Below, one piece after another: positions 1 through 8,708 of a stretch of 39,990 bases of DNA (the stretch's first letter is position 1; every line of letters starts with the position of its first letter). Origin of the DNA: JBBDJB01 sp040880125 (GTDB taxonomy: Bacteria; Planctomycetota; Planctomycetia; Pirellulales; JBBDJB01); the NCBI GenBank assembly GCA_040880125.1, contig JBBDJB010000017.1:1-39990 (forward strand), written 5' to 3'. The notes below the pieces were generated by a model that searched no databases, was not told where the DNA came from, and was given only the letters and a program-made list of their open reading frames with translations. Made by a program: the position numbers and the translations under genes.

Positions 1-441
1 CTGCGAGGCACACCACAGCGGAAGCGGTCGAGTTTGATCCGTGGAAGTATAAAAGACCTGCCGTGTGCCGGCGGCATCGTGAACCAGCCGCCGCTCATGG
101 TTCCGCACAAGGATCAAAATCCACCGCCCGGCATAGCGGGACAGCCCCGTGGTGAGGTCGCCCAGCGATCCTCCGGAGTTCAACGCAGTGAGCAATTCGC
201 CAGCGATGTCGTCGTTTGAGGCGTCCGGCCGCATCGGCTCAAGCAACTCGCCGAGGATCGTCACGGACGCCGTGGCATTATTTCGATGGGTAACGGCCAA
301 TTCCGGATGTGCAGTCAGGCACAAGCCCGGCGCGATGGAGAGCCTCTGCCAGTCCGGCAGATCGGGCAGAAACTCCTGCCCCAGCGCAAACTGTCTGCGG
401 CAATAAAGCTGCTCGGGGCTGTGGCGTAATGCAAAGGCCAT
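1..441 (-). CDS. Asparagine-synthase-like protein, N-terminal part (cut by left window edge)
   Basis: An open frame of 147 codons runs from the ATG at 441-439 to the window edge without a stop. An in-frame TAG at 492-490 lies just upstream, so the ATG at 441 is the only good start. The readable protein contains LGQEFLPDLPDW near residue 25 and then SRYAGRWILIL and VHDAAGTRQVFY, the kind of sequence found in the N-terminal glutaminase-like half of asparagine synthase-related proteins, where a 'GRW...HDAAG.R.VFY' segment lies before the synthetase domain. The second residue is Ala, not the catalytic Cys of true class II amidotransferases, so glutaminase activity is doubtful. It starts 52 bases after the phosphoribosyltransferase-HAD gene on the same strand and is probably the next gene of the polysaccharide operon. 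The family call is from remembered motifs; the synthetase domain lies outside the window. Confidence 0.6.
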   Translation of the reverse strand, partial: MAFALRHSPEQLYCRRQFALGQEFLPDLPDWQRLSIAPGLCLTAHPELAVTHRNNATASVTILGELLEPMRPDASNDDIAGELLTALNSGGSLGDLTTGLSRYAGRWILILVRNHERRLVHDAAGTRQVFYTSTDQTRPLPLWCASQ

Positions 442-493
442 ATTGGCGCACCAAGGTAATGAGAAGCCGACAAATGTGCAGGAGTCGACCTAG

Positions 494-1465
494 CTAGCCG
501 GACGGCGGCGTCTGCTCCCCCACCCGCTGAAAGCGGCCGACAAACATTCGGACACGACAACGGATTCGGAAGAGCAGATCCCGAGACCGGTGCTTCGCGC
601 GATCGACGAGATTGGGGTTCACGATTTTGCCAGTTTCGATACAGAGCACCGGCTTCCCGGCCAACCGCGAGATGCCTTCGGCCAGTAGATGTGAACTCTC
701 AATAAATAGCATCGCTCGAGTTCGTATGTATGCGTCTGCCTTAAATCGGCAATACTGGCCTGCCGCGCGCCGGGCCGCCATGTCCGGATAATCCATCATC
801 AACAGTTCGCCGTAGTTCACGCCGTGCCGGGCGAGCCACGCCTCGGTCGCCGCGCGATACTTCTCCAGGCGTGACGTCACGAGCCACCCGACCGGCGCCG
901 TGGGCAGAAAGCGCGGCGTCGCCTGTTCGAGAAACCGAGAGTAGCAGGGGCCGTCGTCGTTTTCTTCGTCGGTCGGGTCGGCGCACAGCACGCCGTCGAT
1001 ATCCAGGCAACTTCGCTTCAAAAAACCATGATGCATTACATTCCACTCGAACACCCGTGGGGGATCGCATAATTCGAAGTGAATGTCGACCTCGCCAAGT
1101 GTCTCCGTGCACGCATACACGGCCGCGTACAGGTGTTCGCCCGGCATCGCGGCCGCCGCGACGCGCTCCCGGGCCGCGCGAATTTCCGCGCCCGTTCGAG
1201 AGCTGTCATCCAGGATGAGCACCTTGCGAGGCTGGTCCGCCACCCGACGTTCAACGATTCCGCGTCGCGTGCGTCCGGTGTACAACACGCGTCCCTCCAG
1301 GTAACCGTCCAGATCGGCCAGGGGAAGGTTCAAGTGCAATGCGAGCAAGTTCGCGGCCAACAAGCCGCTGCGCGGAATGCCCACGATCAGATCCACATCG
1401 CGCGGAACCAGATACAGCCGCTCTCGCAGCACGTGGTTCAGGTCATCGACCGAACGATATTCCAT
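494..1465 (-). CDS. Phosphoribosyltransferase-HAD fusion protein
   Basis: A 323-residue protein with two domains. Residues 1-140 look like a type I phosphoribosyltransferase: DLIVGIPRSGLLAA near residue 24 and a PRPP-loop-like segment ILDDSSRTGAEI with the acidic pair and TG at 86-92. Residues 150-290 look like a HAD-superfamily phosphohydrolase: DIDGVL at 155-160 (motif I, two Asp) and VTSR at 196-199 (motif II Thr/Ser). The tail is basic. The substrate cannot be read. The gene sits between a sulfotransferase (34 bases upstream) and an asparagine-synthase-like gene on the same strand, within a glycan export cluster, so a role in making or recycling a nucleotide-linked or phosphorylated precursor is plausible but inferred. 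The start ATG is the first in frame and gives a normal PRTase N-terminus. Confidence 0.75.
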   Translation of the reverse strand: MEYRSVDDLNHVLRERLYLVPRDVDLIVGIPRSGLLAANLLALHLNLPLADLDGYLEGRVLYTGRTRRGIVERRVADQPRKVLILDDSSRTGAEIRAARERVAAAAMPGEHLYAAVYACTETLGEVDIHFELCDPPRVFEWNVMHHGFLKRSCLDIDGVLCADPTDEENDDGPCYSRFLEQATPRFLPTAPVGWLVTSRLEKYRAATEAWLARHGVNYGELLMMDYPDMAARRAAGQYCRFKADAYIRTRAMLFIESSHLLAEGISRLAGKPVLCIETGKIVNPNLVDRAKHRSRDLLFRIRCRVRMFVGRFQRVGEQTPPSG

Positions 1466-1498
1466 GGCACAACCGTGTTACGAGTAATTCCGCGGCAC

Positions 1499-2470
1499 TT
1501 ACCGGTCTGCCGACGATTGTAGTTCGTGCGTTTCCAATCCAACGCGTCGCCGCAGTTCGGGCGCGACGTCGCACAGATCGGCCAACTCTGCGATCGCCCG
1601 CTTGTGTTCTACCGGCAATACGCTTCCGCGCCCCGCCACTCCCTGGTTGAATCGCGTGAATTGCGACTGAACCGCTTCCAAGCCATGGGCGATTTCTTCC
1701 GACGTGCGGGGTACATCCCAAAACCCGAGCAACTGCCTCACCGTATCCTGTTGATCCTCGAACAGTTCTTCGTAAGTCAGCCAGTGCACGGGCACCTGGT
1801 GCTGGCCTTCGTGCCACGACATCAGGAAGCTGAAATACCAGGGGATGTGAACGCGGATTAAGAACATCCACTTTCGTTCTTGCGGCCACTGGGAGAACTG
1901 TTCGGGCGTATAACCGGTCGGCATAAGCGGACCGCCGTTGTCGATATGATCGCACAACGAGACCACTACGTCATAGATGTTGCGCAGCAGGACAACCACG
2001 CGGATGTTGTGCTTGCGCAAGAGCTCCAAGTTATAGTAAGTCGCCTTCAGGTGCTGCTGGCAGACCCCGTCGCGCCAACGATGTTCGTCGAGAAGTATCT
2101 TAGAGAGGTCCTGCTCGTTCGGGCCCCTGTAGGGGACGAGAATTGCTCGCTTGAAGCCGGTGATTTCGCACAGCAGCCGCATCAGATAGGTGGAGCCCGA
2201 CTTCGGGAAGCAGGCGATCATCAACATCCGCCGGGTGTCTTTACCGGTGGCACGGTACCGCAGGGCACGTGGGCTGCCGGCAATGGTCCTCCACGACCTG
2301 CCCCACGCTCTGTTCGCCCGAAACTGGATGCTCGCCACCGCACGGCGCAACAGCGGCGGACGATTGACCCGACCGGGCGTTACGGGCGAAGGCTCGCCTG
2401 TCGCCGGCCGCGCGCCGGCTGGGGCTGCGTATGCTGCCTTTCCACGCGGTGGTGCGTTGTCAGTCTGCAT
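1499..2470 (-). CDS. Sulfotransferase family protein
   Basis: A protein of 323 residues from the ATG at 2470. It transfers sulfate from PAPS to an acceptor, here presumably a glycan. The 5'-phosphosulfate loop CFPKSGSTYL lies around residues 87-96, and the 3'-phosphate-binding strand/helix LLRNIYDVVVSL has the family Arg at about 163 and Ser at about 171. The first 80 residues are basic and Pro/Ala-rich with no clear signal peptide. A longer frame exists upstream, but it lies inside the ABC ATPase gene; the 2470 start gives an 11-base overlap with that gene's stop, typical of translational coupling. Its place directly after the Wzt-like ATPase suggests the exported polysaccharide is sulfated; this is inference. 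Confidence 0.85.
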   Translation of the reverse strand: MQTDNAPPRGKAAYAAPAGARPATGEPSPVTPGRVNRPPLLRRAVASIQFRANRAWGRSWRTIAGSPRALRYRATGKDTRRMLMIACFPKSGSTYLMRLLCEITGFKRAILVPYRGPNEQDLSKILLDEHRWRDGVCQQHLKATYYNLELLRKHNIRVVVLLRNIYDVVVSLCDHIDNGGPLMPTGYTPEQFSQWPQERKWMFLIRVHIPWYFSFLMSWHEGQHQVPVHWLTYEELFEDQQDTVRQLLGFWDVPRTSEEIAHGLEAVQSQFTRFNQGVAGRGSVLPVEHKRAIAELADLCDVAPELRRRVGLETHELQSSADR

Positions 2471-3737
2471 CGATCTGCCAATCCGCCTGCACGTATATAG
2501 CCGTCTTTCCGTGCGTTGAACGTCCTGTTCCGTACACGTCCCCCCGCAATACTTCAAATGAGACCGCCTGCTCCAGTTGGTCGACCCCACGATAGTGGGC
2601 GTCGAGAATATCAAGGCTGATCCGGTAAAGGCCGTCCGACAGATTTAGCTTCGGTATGCGGCATTCAATTGAAGCGGTTCGGCCGCCGTCCAAATCAAAC
2701 TTGAGCTGTTGCATGACGTGGCAATTGAGGGCAAACAGCCGGACCCCTTCATCATTGTAGATGTTATAGGCGACGAATCCCGCCTGGATCGGCCGAGTGG
2801 CATGAATCTGTGCCCGGATCGTCAGACCCTCGCCCATAAAGATCGACGAGACCGGTTCGCCGCGCGTGCTGAGCAGTTCGACCTCGCCGAAGCGGGCGTC
2901 GCCCGTGCCGCGGCGGCCCTCGGTCGCGTCCGTCAGGTCGCGCGAGCCGCCCGTGCTTTCGAACATTCCCAAGTACTGGCTGATGACCTGGGAGATCGCC
3001 CCGTCGCCCATCAGCCGGCCCCCCTCGATCAGCACGCCCCGGGTGCAGAGGTTTTGCAGGGCCGCCATGTTGTGGCTCACAAACAGCACGGTGCGGCCCG
3101 AGCGGGCGACGTCGCCCATTTTGCCCAGGCACTTCCGCTGAAACCCGGCGTCGCCCACGGCCAGCACTTCGTCGATCAACAGGATCTCCGGGTTCAAATG
3201 CGCGGCCACCGAAAAGGCCAGCCGCACCCGCATACCGCTGCTGTACCGTTTGACCGGCGTGGAAAGGAACTGCTCGACGCCGGAGAAGTCGACGATCTGA
3301 TCAAACGCGCGGCGAATTTCACCGCGCGTCATGCCCATGATCGCCCCGTTCAGGAAGATGTTCTCTCGCCCGTTCAGTTCCGGGTGAAAGCCGGTGCCAA
3401 CCTCCAGCAGGCTGCCGACGCGGCCGCGCAGCTCGGCGCGTCCTTCCGAGGGCTCGGTGATGCGGGTGAGCACCTTCAGCAACGTCGACTTGCCGGCGCC
3501 GTTCCGCCCGACAATGCCGACCACCTCGCCCGGCTCTACGTCGAAGCTTACATCCCGCAGTGCCCAGAAATCCTCGATCTTGCCGGAGAGCGACGGATTG
3601 GCGAGGCGGCGAATCGGCGCCTTCACCGCGTCGATCAGCGTCTCCTGCAGCGTGCGATATTGCGAGGCGCCGCGCGGGCCGAGCTGGCCGATGCGGTACC
3701 GCTTCGAAATTCGGTCGACGTGGATCGTTGAGGTCAT
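2460..3737 (-). CDS. ABC transporter ATPase for polysaccharide export (Wzt/TagH-type)
   Basis: A 425-residue ATPase from the ATG at 3737; an upstream start at 3776 would add 13 unconvincing residues. Walker A GRNGAGKST is at 77-85, the signature YSSGM at 165-169, Walker B ILLIDE at 185-190, and the switch His in SHN at 221-223. An extended N-terminal part and a roughly 140-residue beta-rich C-terminal domain (from about 280) match Wzt-type exporters, where this domain recognises the finished glycan before export. It follows the permease gene by 49 bases and overlaps the sulfotransferase start. With the permease it should move a lipid-linked glycan across the inner membrane. Confidence 0.92.
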   Translation of the reverse strand: MTSTIHVDRISKRYRIGQLGPRGASQYRTLQETLIDAVKAPIRRLANPSLSGKIEDFWALRDVSFDVEPGEVVGIVGRNGAGKSTLLKVLTRITEPSEGRAELRGRVGSLLEVGTGFHPELNGRENIFLNGAIMGMTRGEIRRAFDQIVDFSGVEQFLSTPVKRYSSGMRVRLAFSVAAHLNPEILLIDEVLAVGDAGFQRKCLGKMGDVARSGRTVLFVSHNMAALQNLCTRGVLIEGGRLMGDGAISQVISQYLGMFESTGGSRDLTDATEGRRGTGDARFGEVELLSTRGEPVSSIFMGEGLTIRAQIHATRPIQAGFVAYNIYNDEGVRLFALNCHVMQQLKFDLDGGRTASIECRIPKLNLSDGLYRISLDILDAHYRGVDQLEQAVSFEVLRGDVYGTGRSTHGKTAIYVQADWQIDAD

Positions 3738-3786
3738 GGCAAGCGTTTCGGTCGCCGTGTGATTCAGCAGCGGCAAGAAATGTGAG

Positions 3787-4806
3787 CTAGATCACGTCCG
3801 CGAAGGAGCTTTCCGATCGACGGAAGTAGTAACAGCCGGTAACGAATACGACCACGATGACAGTCGCCGAGTAGGCGAGCGACGACCAGGGGATTGGTCC
3901 CCCCAGAACCGCAGCGCGAAACGAGCCGACCAGGCCGGTCATCGGGTTCAGTTCGAGCCAATCGCTGACCGAGCGTGCTCGGACAGGAGGTGCTGCCGGC
4001 ACTTCTTCCTCCGTGGCGGCTTCGGCGTCCCTGTTGGCTACGACCGTGTCGCCGTCGCCCGCGTCCGCCACGGCGACGTTCGGAGCGGGCTCGACCTCGG
4101 CCACGGTGTAGATGTCCTTGTAGATCGACGGCGTCGCCAGCATCCAAATCTGCACGAGAAACGGCAACGTATAGCGGAAGTCGCGGTAGGCGACGTTCAG
4201 CGCCGCCAGGATGGCCCCGACCCCCAGTGCCGCCATCATCGCCAGCAGCAACAGGATCGGCAGCATGACGATGCTCTCGCCCGGTGCGATTCCGTAGTAC
4301 GCCATCATCACGATCAGCAGCACCATGGCGATCAAAAAGTCGATCGCCGCCGGGCCGACCGATGCGATCGGGATGGTAAGCCGCGGGAAGTAGACCTTGG
4401 TGACCATGTCTCGCGAGATCAGTACACTGTTGCCCGCCGCGGTGATCGCTTGCGAAAAGAACAGCCAGATCAACAGCCCGGAGTAGAGGAACACCGGATA
4501 GGGGAAGATCGACGGGCTGGCGGCATGCTCCCGCCCCAGCACGGCTGAGAAAACGACCATAAGTGCCAGCGGCTGCAGTATCGCCCAACTCGCCCCCAGT
4601 ACCGTCTGCTTGTACCGTACCTTGATATCGCGCCACGCGAGAAAGAAGATGAGCTCGCGGTACGGCCAAAGCTCGCGCAGGTCGAGCGCTTTCCAACCCG
4701 GCCGCGGTTCGATCACGGTCATCGGCTGGTCCTCAACCTGCTCTACGAGGTGCTCGACCTCGCGGATGGCCGAGTCTTCCGGCTGATCGACGGTGGTTCG
4801 GGTCAT
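3787..4806 (-). CDS. ABC-2 type polysaccharide export permease (Wzm/TagG-type)
   Basis: A 339-residue membrane protein from the ATG at 4806. It begins with a roughly 50-residue cytoplasmic stretch, then WRDIKVRYKQTVLGASWAI, the hallmark of Wzm/TagG permeases, and about six hydrophobic segments (near 72-92, 105-125, 148-172, 180-203, 212-228 and 310-327). Normally the segment TPSIY is followed within about 20 residues by LNPMTGLV. Here about 45 residues intervene (roughly 233-278), rich in Ala, Asp, Glu, Val and Pro, probably on the periplasmic side. The partner ATPase follows immediately. Function as a glycan exporter subunit is well supported; the meaning of the acidic insertion is unknown. 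Confidence 0.9.
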   Translation of the reverse strand: MTRTTVDQPEDSAIREVEHLVEQVEDQPMTVIEPRPGWKALDLRELWPYRELIFFLAWRDIKVRYKQTVLGASWAILQPLALMVVFSAVLGREHAASPSIFPYPVFLYSGLLIWLFFSQAITAAGNSVLISRDMVTKVYFPRLTIPIASVGPAAIDFLIAMVLLIVMMAYYGIAPGESIVMLPILLLLAMMAALGVGAILAALNVAYRDFRYTLPFLVQIWMLATPSIYKDIYTVAEVEPAPNVAVADAGDGDTVVANRDAEAATEEEVPAAPPVRARSVSDWLELNPMTGLVGSFRAAVLGGPIPWSSLAYSATVIVVVFVTGCYYFRRSESSFADVI

Positions 4807-4981
4807 GGGCGCTTTCCTGCCGTGCCCCCGGCGGGGGAACATGTACGTTGACTATGGCGTGGGGTTTGTGCGGGCCAGCCTGATCGATGATCCGGACGAA
4901 CCGATTGCCGGAATCCGACCCCGCCTCGTGCAATCATACCACCACAGACGGGCAGAGGCAGGACAGGCCGGCGACGCTGCA

Positions 4982-6970
4982 TCAGTTGCCGCGGCCTCGC
5001 CGGCTACCGCCGGACTTTTGCGGATCGTTGGGAGTCGCCAGGGCAAGCGTCGATTCGACGTCCAGCTCGCCCGAATCCGTTACAGCCGTACCCGCGATCG
5101 TCGGCTCGGCGTTCGGCTCGACCGGCGCGGGATCGAATGGCGTGTACTCGGGCACGCACTTCTTGACGGCCTCGCGCAACTTCTCGGACGACTGTCCAGC
5201 GGCCGCCGCCAGTAGGACGATGTCACGGCACACGCCGTCCAGGTTGCAAGGCCGATGATAAGCGACGAACAGCTTCGGATGCGGCGTCGCCAGCATCTGC
5301 TCTTCGTCGAAATAAAGTTCCTCGAACAGCTTTTCGCCGGGACGAAGCCCGGTATAGATAATGTCGATATCCTCGGGATCCAGACCGGACAGGCGGATCA
5401 GGTCGCGGGCGAGGTCGAGGATCAACACAGGCTCGCCCATGTCCAAGACGAAGATCTCGCCGCCCTTTCCCATCGCCGCGGCTTGCAGCACTAGCTGCGA
5501 GGCCTCCGGGATGGTCATGAAATATCGCTTGATCTCGGGATGGGTGACCGTGAGCGGTCCGCCGTGTCGAATCTGCTCCTGGAAAATCGGCACCACGCTG
5601 CCCGCCGAAGCCAACACGTTGCCGAAGCGGACCACTACGAACTTGGTCGTCGCCGATTCCGAGAACGCGTGAATAAACCGCTCGGCAATCTGCTTCGACG
5701 CCCCCATCATGCTGGTGGGATTGACGGCCTTGTCGGTGGAGATCATCACGAACTCCTCCGCCCCGTAGGCATCCGCCAGCTCGGCGACCAGCTTCGTCCC
5801 CAGCACGTTGTTCTTGATCGCCTCGCCGGGGTTGATCTCCATCATTGGCACGTGCTTGTGCGCAGCCGCGTGGAATACAATCGCCGGCCGGTGATGAGCA
5901 AACAGGTACTCCATCCGCTCCGCGTCCGTGATATCCGCCAGGCAGGCGTGCAATTCCGCGTCGACGTTCCTGTCGCGAAACTCCTTCTCGATGAGGAACA
6001 AGTTGTTTTCGGCACGCTCGACAAGCACCAGCGAGGCGGGCTCGAATCGGAGCACCTGTCGGCAAATCTCCGAACCGATGCTGCCGCCGGCTCCTGTCAC
6101 CATTATCGTGCGACCGGTCACCAGCGAGCGGATGGCGTCACTGCTGAGCTGGACCGGCTCACGACGCAACAGGTCGTCGATGTTGACGTCGCGGATCTGC
6201 AGCGGGTATTCGGAGGTGAGCAGGTCGTCGGTGCCGGGAATGATCTTCAGGCGGATGCCGGCTTGCTCGCACTCCTCCATCAGCTTTCGCAGGCGGCTGC
6301 CCATCAGGACGCCGGAGATCATCAAGATATCGTCGACCGCATGCTCATCGGCGATCGACACCGCGTCATCGGGACTGCCAAGCACGGGGAATCCGCCCAG
6401 GGTCGAGCCGTGGCGGTTTTCGTCGTCGTCCAGAAAGCCCACCGCCAGGTAATTCAACCGCACGTCGCCACGGAATTGCCGAGCCAGCGATTCGCCGCAG
6501 CGGTTGGCCCCGATGATCAGCGCCCGGTGTGAGTCGCTCCGCGCAATCAGCGGGCGGAACTCCTCGTGCGTCATCCGCCAGACGGCACGCATGCCACCCA
6601 GCACAAGGACCGTCATCGCCCAATCCAGCACGAGGATCGGGCGCGGATACATGTCGTAACCGCTCAGCACGATAAACGTAGCAAACACCAGCGAGGCCAG
6701 CGTCGTCGCCCGGAGCAGTGCCGCCAAATCGGAAAACGTGGCGTCCCGCCAACTTCGGTGGCAATGCCCGAGGATGTAAAAGAGAGACAACTTAATGACC
6801 AGCAGGGTCGGTAGCGTCCCCCAGAAGTACTGGTATTCGGGACGCATCCAGTTGAACTCGTAACGCAACGAAAAGGACAATACATACGCGGTCACGAAGG
6901 CCACGCAGTGGGCGACGAGGATCAGAAGCGCCCGCCGATTCAGGCGCCGGGGTATGGAGCGGTTGGTCAT
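4982..6970 (-). CDS. Membrane nucleotide-sugar 4,6-dehydratase/epimerase (CapD/FlaA1/PglF family)
   Basis: A 662-residue protein. Four hydrophobic segments occupy residues 14-130, followed by a first Rossmann-like region (LIIGANRCGE, 151-160) and the catalytic SDR domain with TGAGGSIG at 292-299. STDKAVNPT (411-419) and MMGASKQ (421-427) are diagnostic: in this family Met replaces the usual catalytic Tyr of YxxxK, and the Thr-Asp-Lys triad works instead. Relatives convert UDP-GlcNAc to a 4-keto-6-deoxy sugar at the membrane, the first step to modified amino sugars. The length matches PglF/CapD. It lies 175 bases before the export permease on the same strand, so it likely makes a precursor for that glycan. 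The exact product stereochemistry cannot be read. Confidence 0.92.
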   Translation of the reverse strand: MTNRSIPRRLNRRALLILVAHCVAFVTAYVLSFSLRYEFNWMRPEYQYFWGTLPTLLVIKLSLFYILGHCHRSWRDATFSDLAALLRATTLASLVFATFIVLSGYDMYPRPILVLDWAMTVLVLGGMRAVWRMTHEEFRPLIARSDSHRALIIGANRCGESLARQFRGDVRLNYLAVGFLDDDENRHGSTLGGFPVLGSPDDAVSIADEHAVDDILMISGVLMGSRLRKLMEECEQAGIRLKIIPGTDDLLTSEYPLQIRDVNIDDLLRREPVQLSSDAIRSLVTGRTIMVTGAGGSIGSEICRQVLRFEPASLVLVERAENNLFLIEKEFRDRNVDAELHACLADITDAERMEYLFAHHRPAIVFHAAAHKHVPMMEINPGEAIKNNVLGTKLVAELADAYGAEEFVMISTDKAVNPTSMMGASKQIAERFIHAFSESATTKFVVVRFGNVLASAGSVVPIFQEQIRHGGPLTVTHPEIKRYFMTIPEASQLVLQAAAMGKGGEIFVLDMGEPVLILDLARDLIRLSGLDPEDIDIIYTGLRPGEKLFEELYFDEEQMLATPHPKLFVAYHRPCNLDGVCRDIVLLAAAAGQSSEKLREAVKKCVPEYTPFDPAPVEPNAEPTIAGTAVTDSGELDVESTLALATPNDPQKSGGSRRGRGN

Positions 6971-7406
6971 GAATTTGCGACGCGAAGGTGTCCGTCAGCG
7001 ATGCCCGAATCTTGAAAAGGAAAATAGGTCGCCGGGGATTTTTTTCCGCCGACGACCTGCCGTTTAGCCTAACTGTTGACAGTGGGTGAAGCAAGGAACA
7101 CGCATTCACGACCATTCAGCCGTCGAACGCTTGCCGTGCGACTCCACCCGACACGGGGGTTTTTCGATCTGCTAGCGGCCCTGTACCAACTTTCGACTGA
7201 GCCCTGGCGAAGCAGCGCCGCCAGCCGCACGATCCTGGAAAGGCAAATCGAATGCCGCTACGTGGCCGACGGGTGCATACCCGCGGATACAAGCACCACG
7301 GGCGGTGCGATTTCCGGTTATGCGGCTCCGGGATTGCCTCGAAGGCAACGGCGATGTTTCCGCAAGTGCGCACCGTGTTGACTTCACGAAACATCGCACA
7401 CCGGCA
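6971..7406 (-). other. Intergenic region upstream of the CapD-like gene
   Basis: This 436-base stretch separates the deacetylase stop from the CapD-like start. No frame in it looks coding; the short open frames are Arg/Pro-rich antisense-type reading. It must hold the leader and probably the promoter of the export operon, but no convincing -35/-10 pair was found. An imperfect hairpin (arms GGTCG and CGACC, 7027-7057, T-run inside the loop) lies 57 bases upstream of the start; it does not look like a standard terminator. Confidence 0.4.
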
Positions 7407-8447
7407 TCAGGTGACTTCCGACGGGACGGGCGTAGCGCGTCCCTCGGTCATCCAATGTCGGCAACGGCCCTGATCCAGGACATCGGCGATTTGCCGCATC
7501 GTCAAAATCTCAAAGTCGCCCTGGTCGCGGAGCTGCGCCGCCTCCTGGCAGATGGCCTCGAACGTCGCCAGCAGCGCCTGCCCGTCGCCCAGAAAGTCCT
7601 GGGGGTGCGCCGTAAGGCTGAAGAGCCGACCTTGGCGCAACGCGCGGTGCATGCCGTGGCTCGCCCTGCGGAGGCGATGTCCGGGCGAAACCAGCCTCCC
7701 CACGCCGGAGAATCCAGGAAAGAACATGCTGTGCGGAATCTCCCACAGGTCGCTCACGCGGCGCACGGGTGGAAGCGGCGGCGGAAGGCACATCCACTCG
7801 TCGAGCAGCCGCAGCGGTGCCACCAGCGCCCGGCGCCGGCGCCGGGCATTGATCGTCGCGGCGTGACCGAACCAGTACCACTCCGAGTTAGTCGCCCGGA
7901 AGCAGCGAAAACCGGCGGTCCGGACCTCGTCGAGATGCCCCACCAAGTTGCGCGGGAAGATCATGCTGGTGAACGGCAGCCCCCAGCGGCGAGCCAGATC
8001 CTGCGCGGCCGCCAACTCCGCCCGCAGGACCTCGGCCGAGCAATCCGGATCTTGCACGATGATGTGGCTAAACGTGTGCGAGGCCAGCTCCTGCGGCGCG
8101 GCACAACCGGTGATCCGCTCCACGATATCCGGCGCATAGTACCGCTCGTATCCAGGGGCACCAAATCCAGGAATGCCGTCGTACCAGCGGCCATCGAACC
8201 AGCGGTATGCCGGCTCGATCAGAGGGTAGCTGTGCCTTCCACCGGGGCAGTCCTCTGCGCGAAGCATAAGATGCCCCACCATTGCCCAGGTGGCGGAAAT
8301 TTCGTACCGCGCGAAGATCTCCAGCAACTGCTCGACAACCTCGCGCGTCCGCTCTACCCCCTGGATATCGGGGGCCTCCCGCACGCTGGTTCGCGATGCC
8401 CAGCCCAGCTCCAGATCGAAGCTGATCACCATCCCGCCGATCGGCAT
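7407..8447 (-). CDS. Polysaccharide deacetylase (NodB-like) family protein
   Basis: A 346-residue protein starting at the ATG at 8447, which has a GAGGTGAGG ribosome-binding region and puts motif 1 (SFDLELGW, Asp11 and Glu13) right at the N-terminus as usual; a GTG at 8510 would add 21 residues. NodB enzymes remove N- or O-acetyl groups from glycans with a metal held by Asp and two His. Here SHTFSH supplies the His-x-x-x-x-His metal motif, and SMIFPRN is the usual downstream strand. There is no signal peptide, so it may act on cytoplasmic or lipid-linked intermediates. It lies upstream of the CapD-like gene on the same strand but 436 bases away, so it may be a separate unit of the glycan region. 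Confidence 0.85.
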   Translation of the reverse strand: MPIGGMVISFDLELGWASRTSVREAPDIQGVERTREVVEQLLEIFARYEISATWAMVGHLMLRAEDCPGGRHSYPLIEPAYRWFDGRWYDGIPGFGAPGYERYYAPDIVERITGCAAPQELASHTFSHIIVQDPDCSAEVLRAELAAAQDLARRWGLPFTSMIFPRNLVGHLDEVRTAGFRCFRATNSEWYWFGHAATINARRRRRALVAPLRLLDEWMCLPPPLPPVRRVSDLWEIPHSMFFPGFSGVGRLVSPGHRLRRASHGMHRALRQGRLFSLTAHPQDFLGDGQALLATFEAICQEAAQLRDQGDFEILTMRQIADVLDQGRCRHWMTEGRATPVPSEVT

Positions 8448-8708
8448 CGCAATCCTCACCTCGTTGCAAGTCTCGGCGTCCGCCGGCCCAGGATCGAAAA
8501 CACTCCCCACGGATGTACGGCAGCGAGTATTGTCTCATAGATGCCATTGTATTTACACACCTACATTGCCCGCGCCCCGAGGGGTTTTCTGAGACGAGCC
8601 GTGCGGGAAAGGAGTGACAGGCACACTCGCAAATCGTTCTGACTCGCCCAAAGGAGCCGCTACCGGGACTCGGGGATTCGTCGCTGGCTTGCTTCGTCGC
8701 CGCACCGG

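Noticed and set aside
2709..3731. Long open frame antisense to the Wzt-like ATPase
   Set aside because: No family resemblance; a GC-rich antisense shadow of a gene with all ABC motifs.
7027..7057. Hairpin upstream of the CapD-like gene as a terminator
   Set aside because: The T-run lies in the loop, not after the stem, and the stem has mismatches.
7305..8540. Open frame of about 410 codons on the plus strand
   Set aside because: Antisense of the deacetylase; its composition is Arg/Gln/His-rich and no motif is seen.
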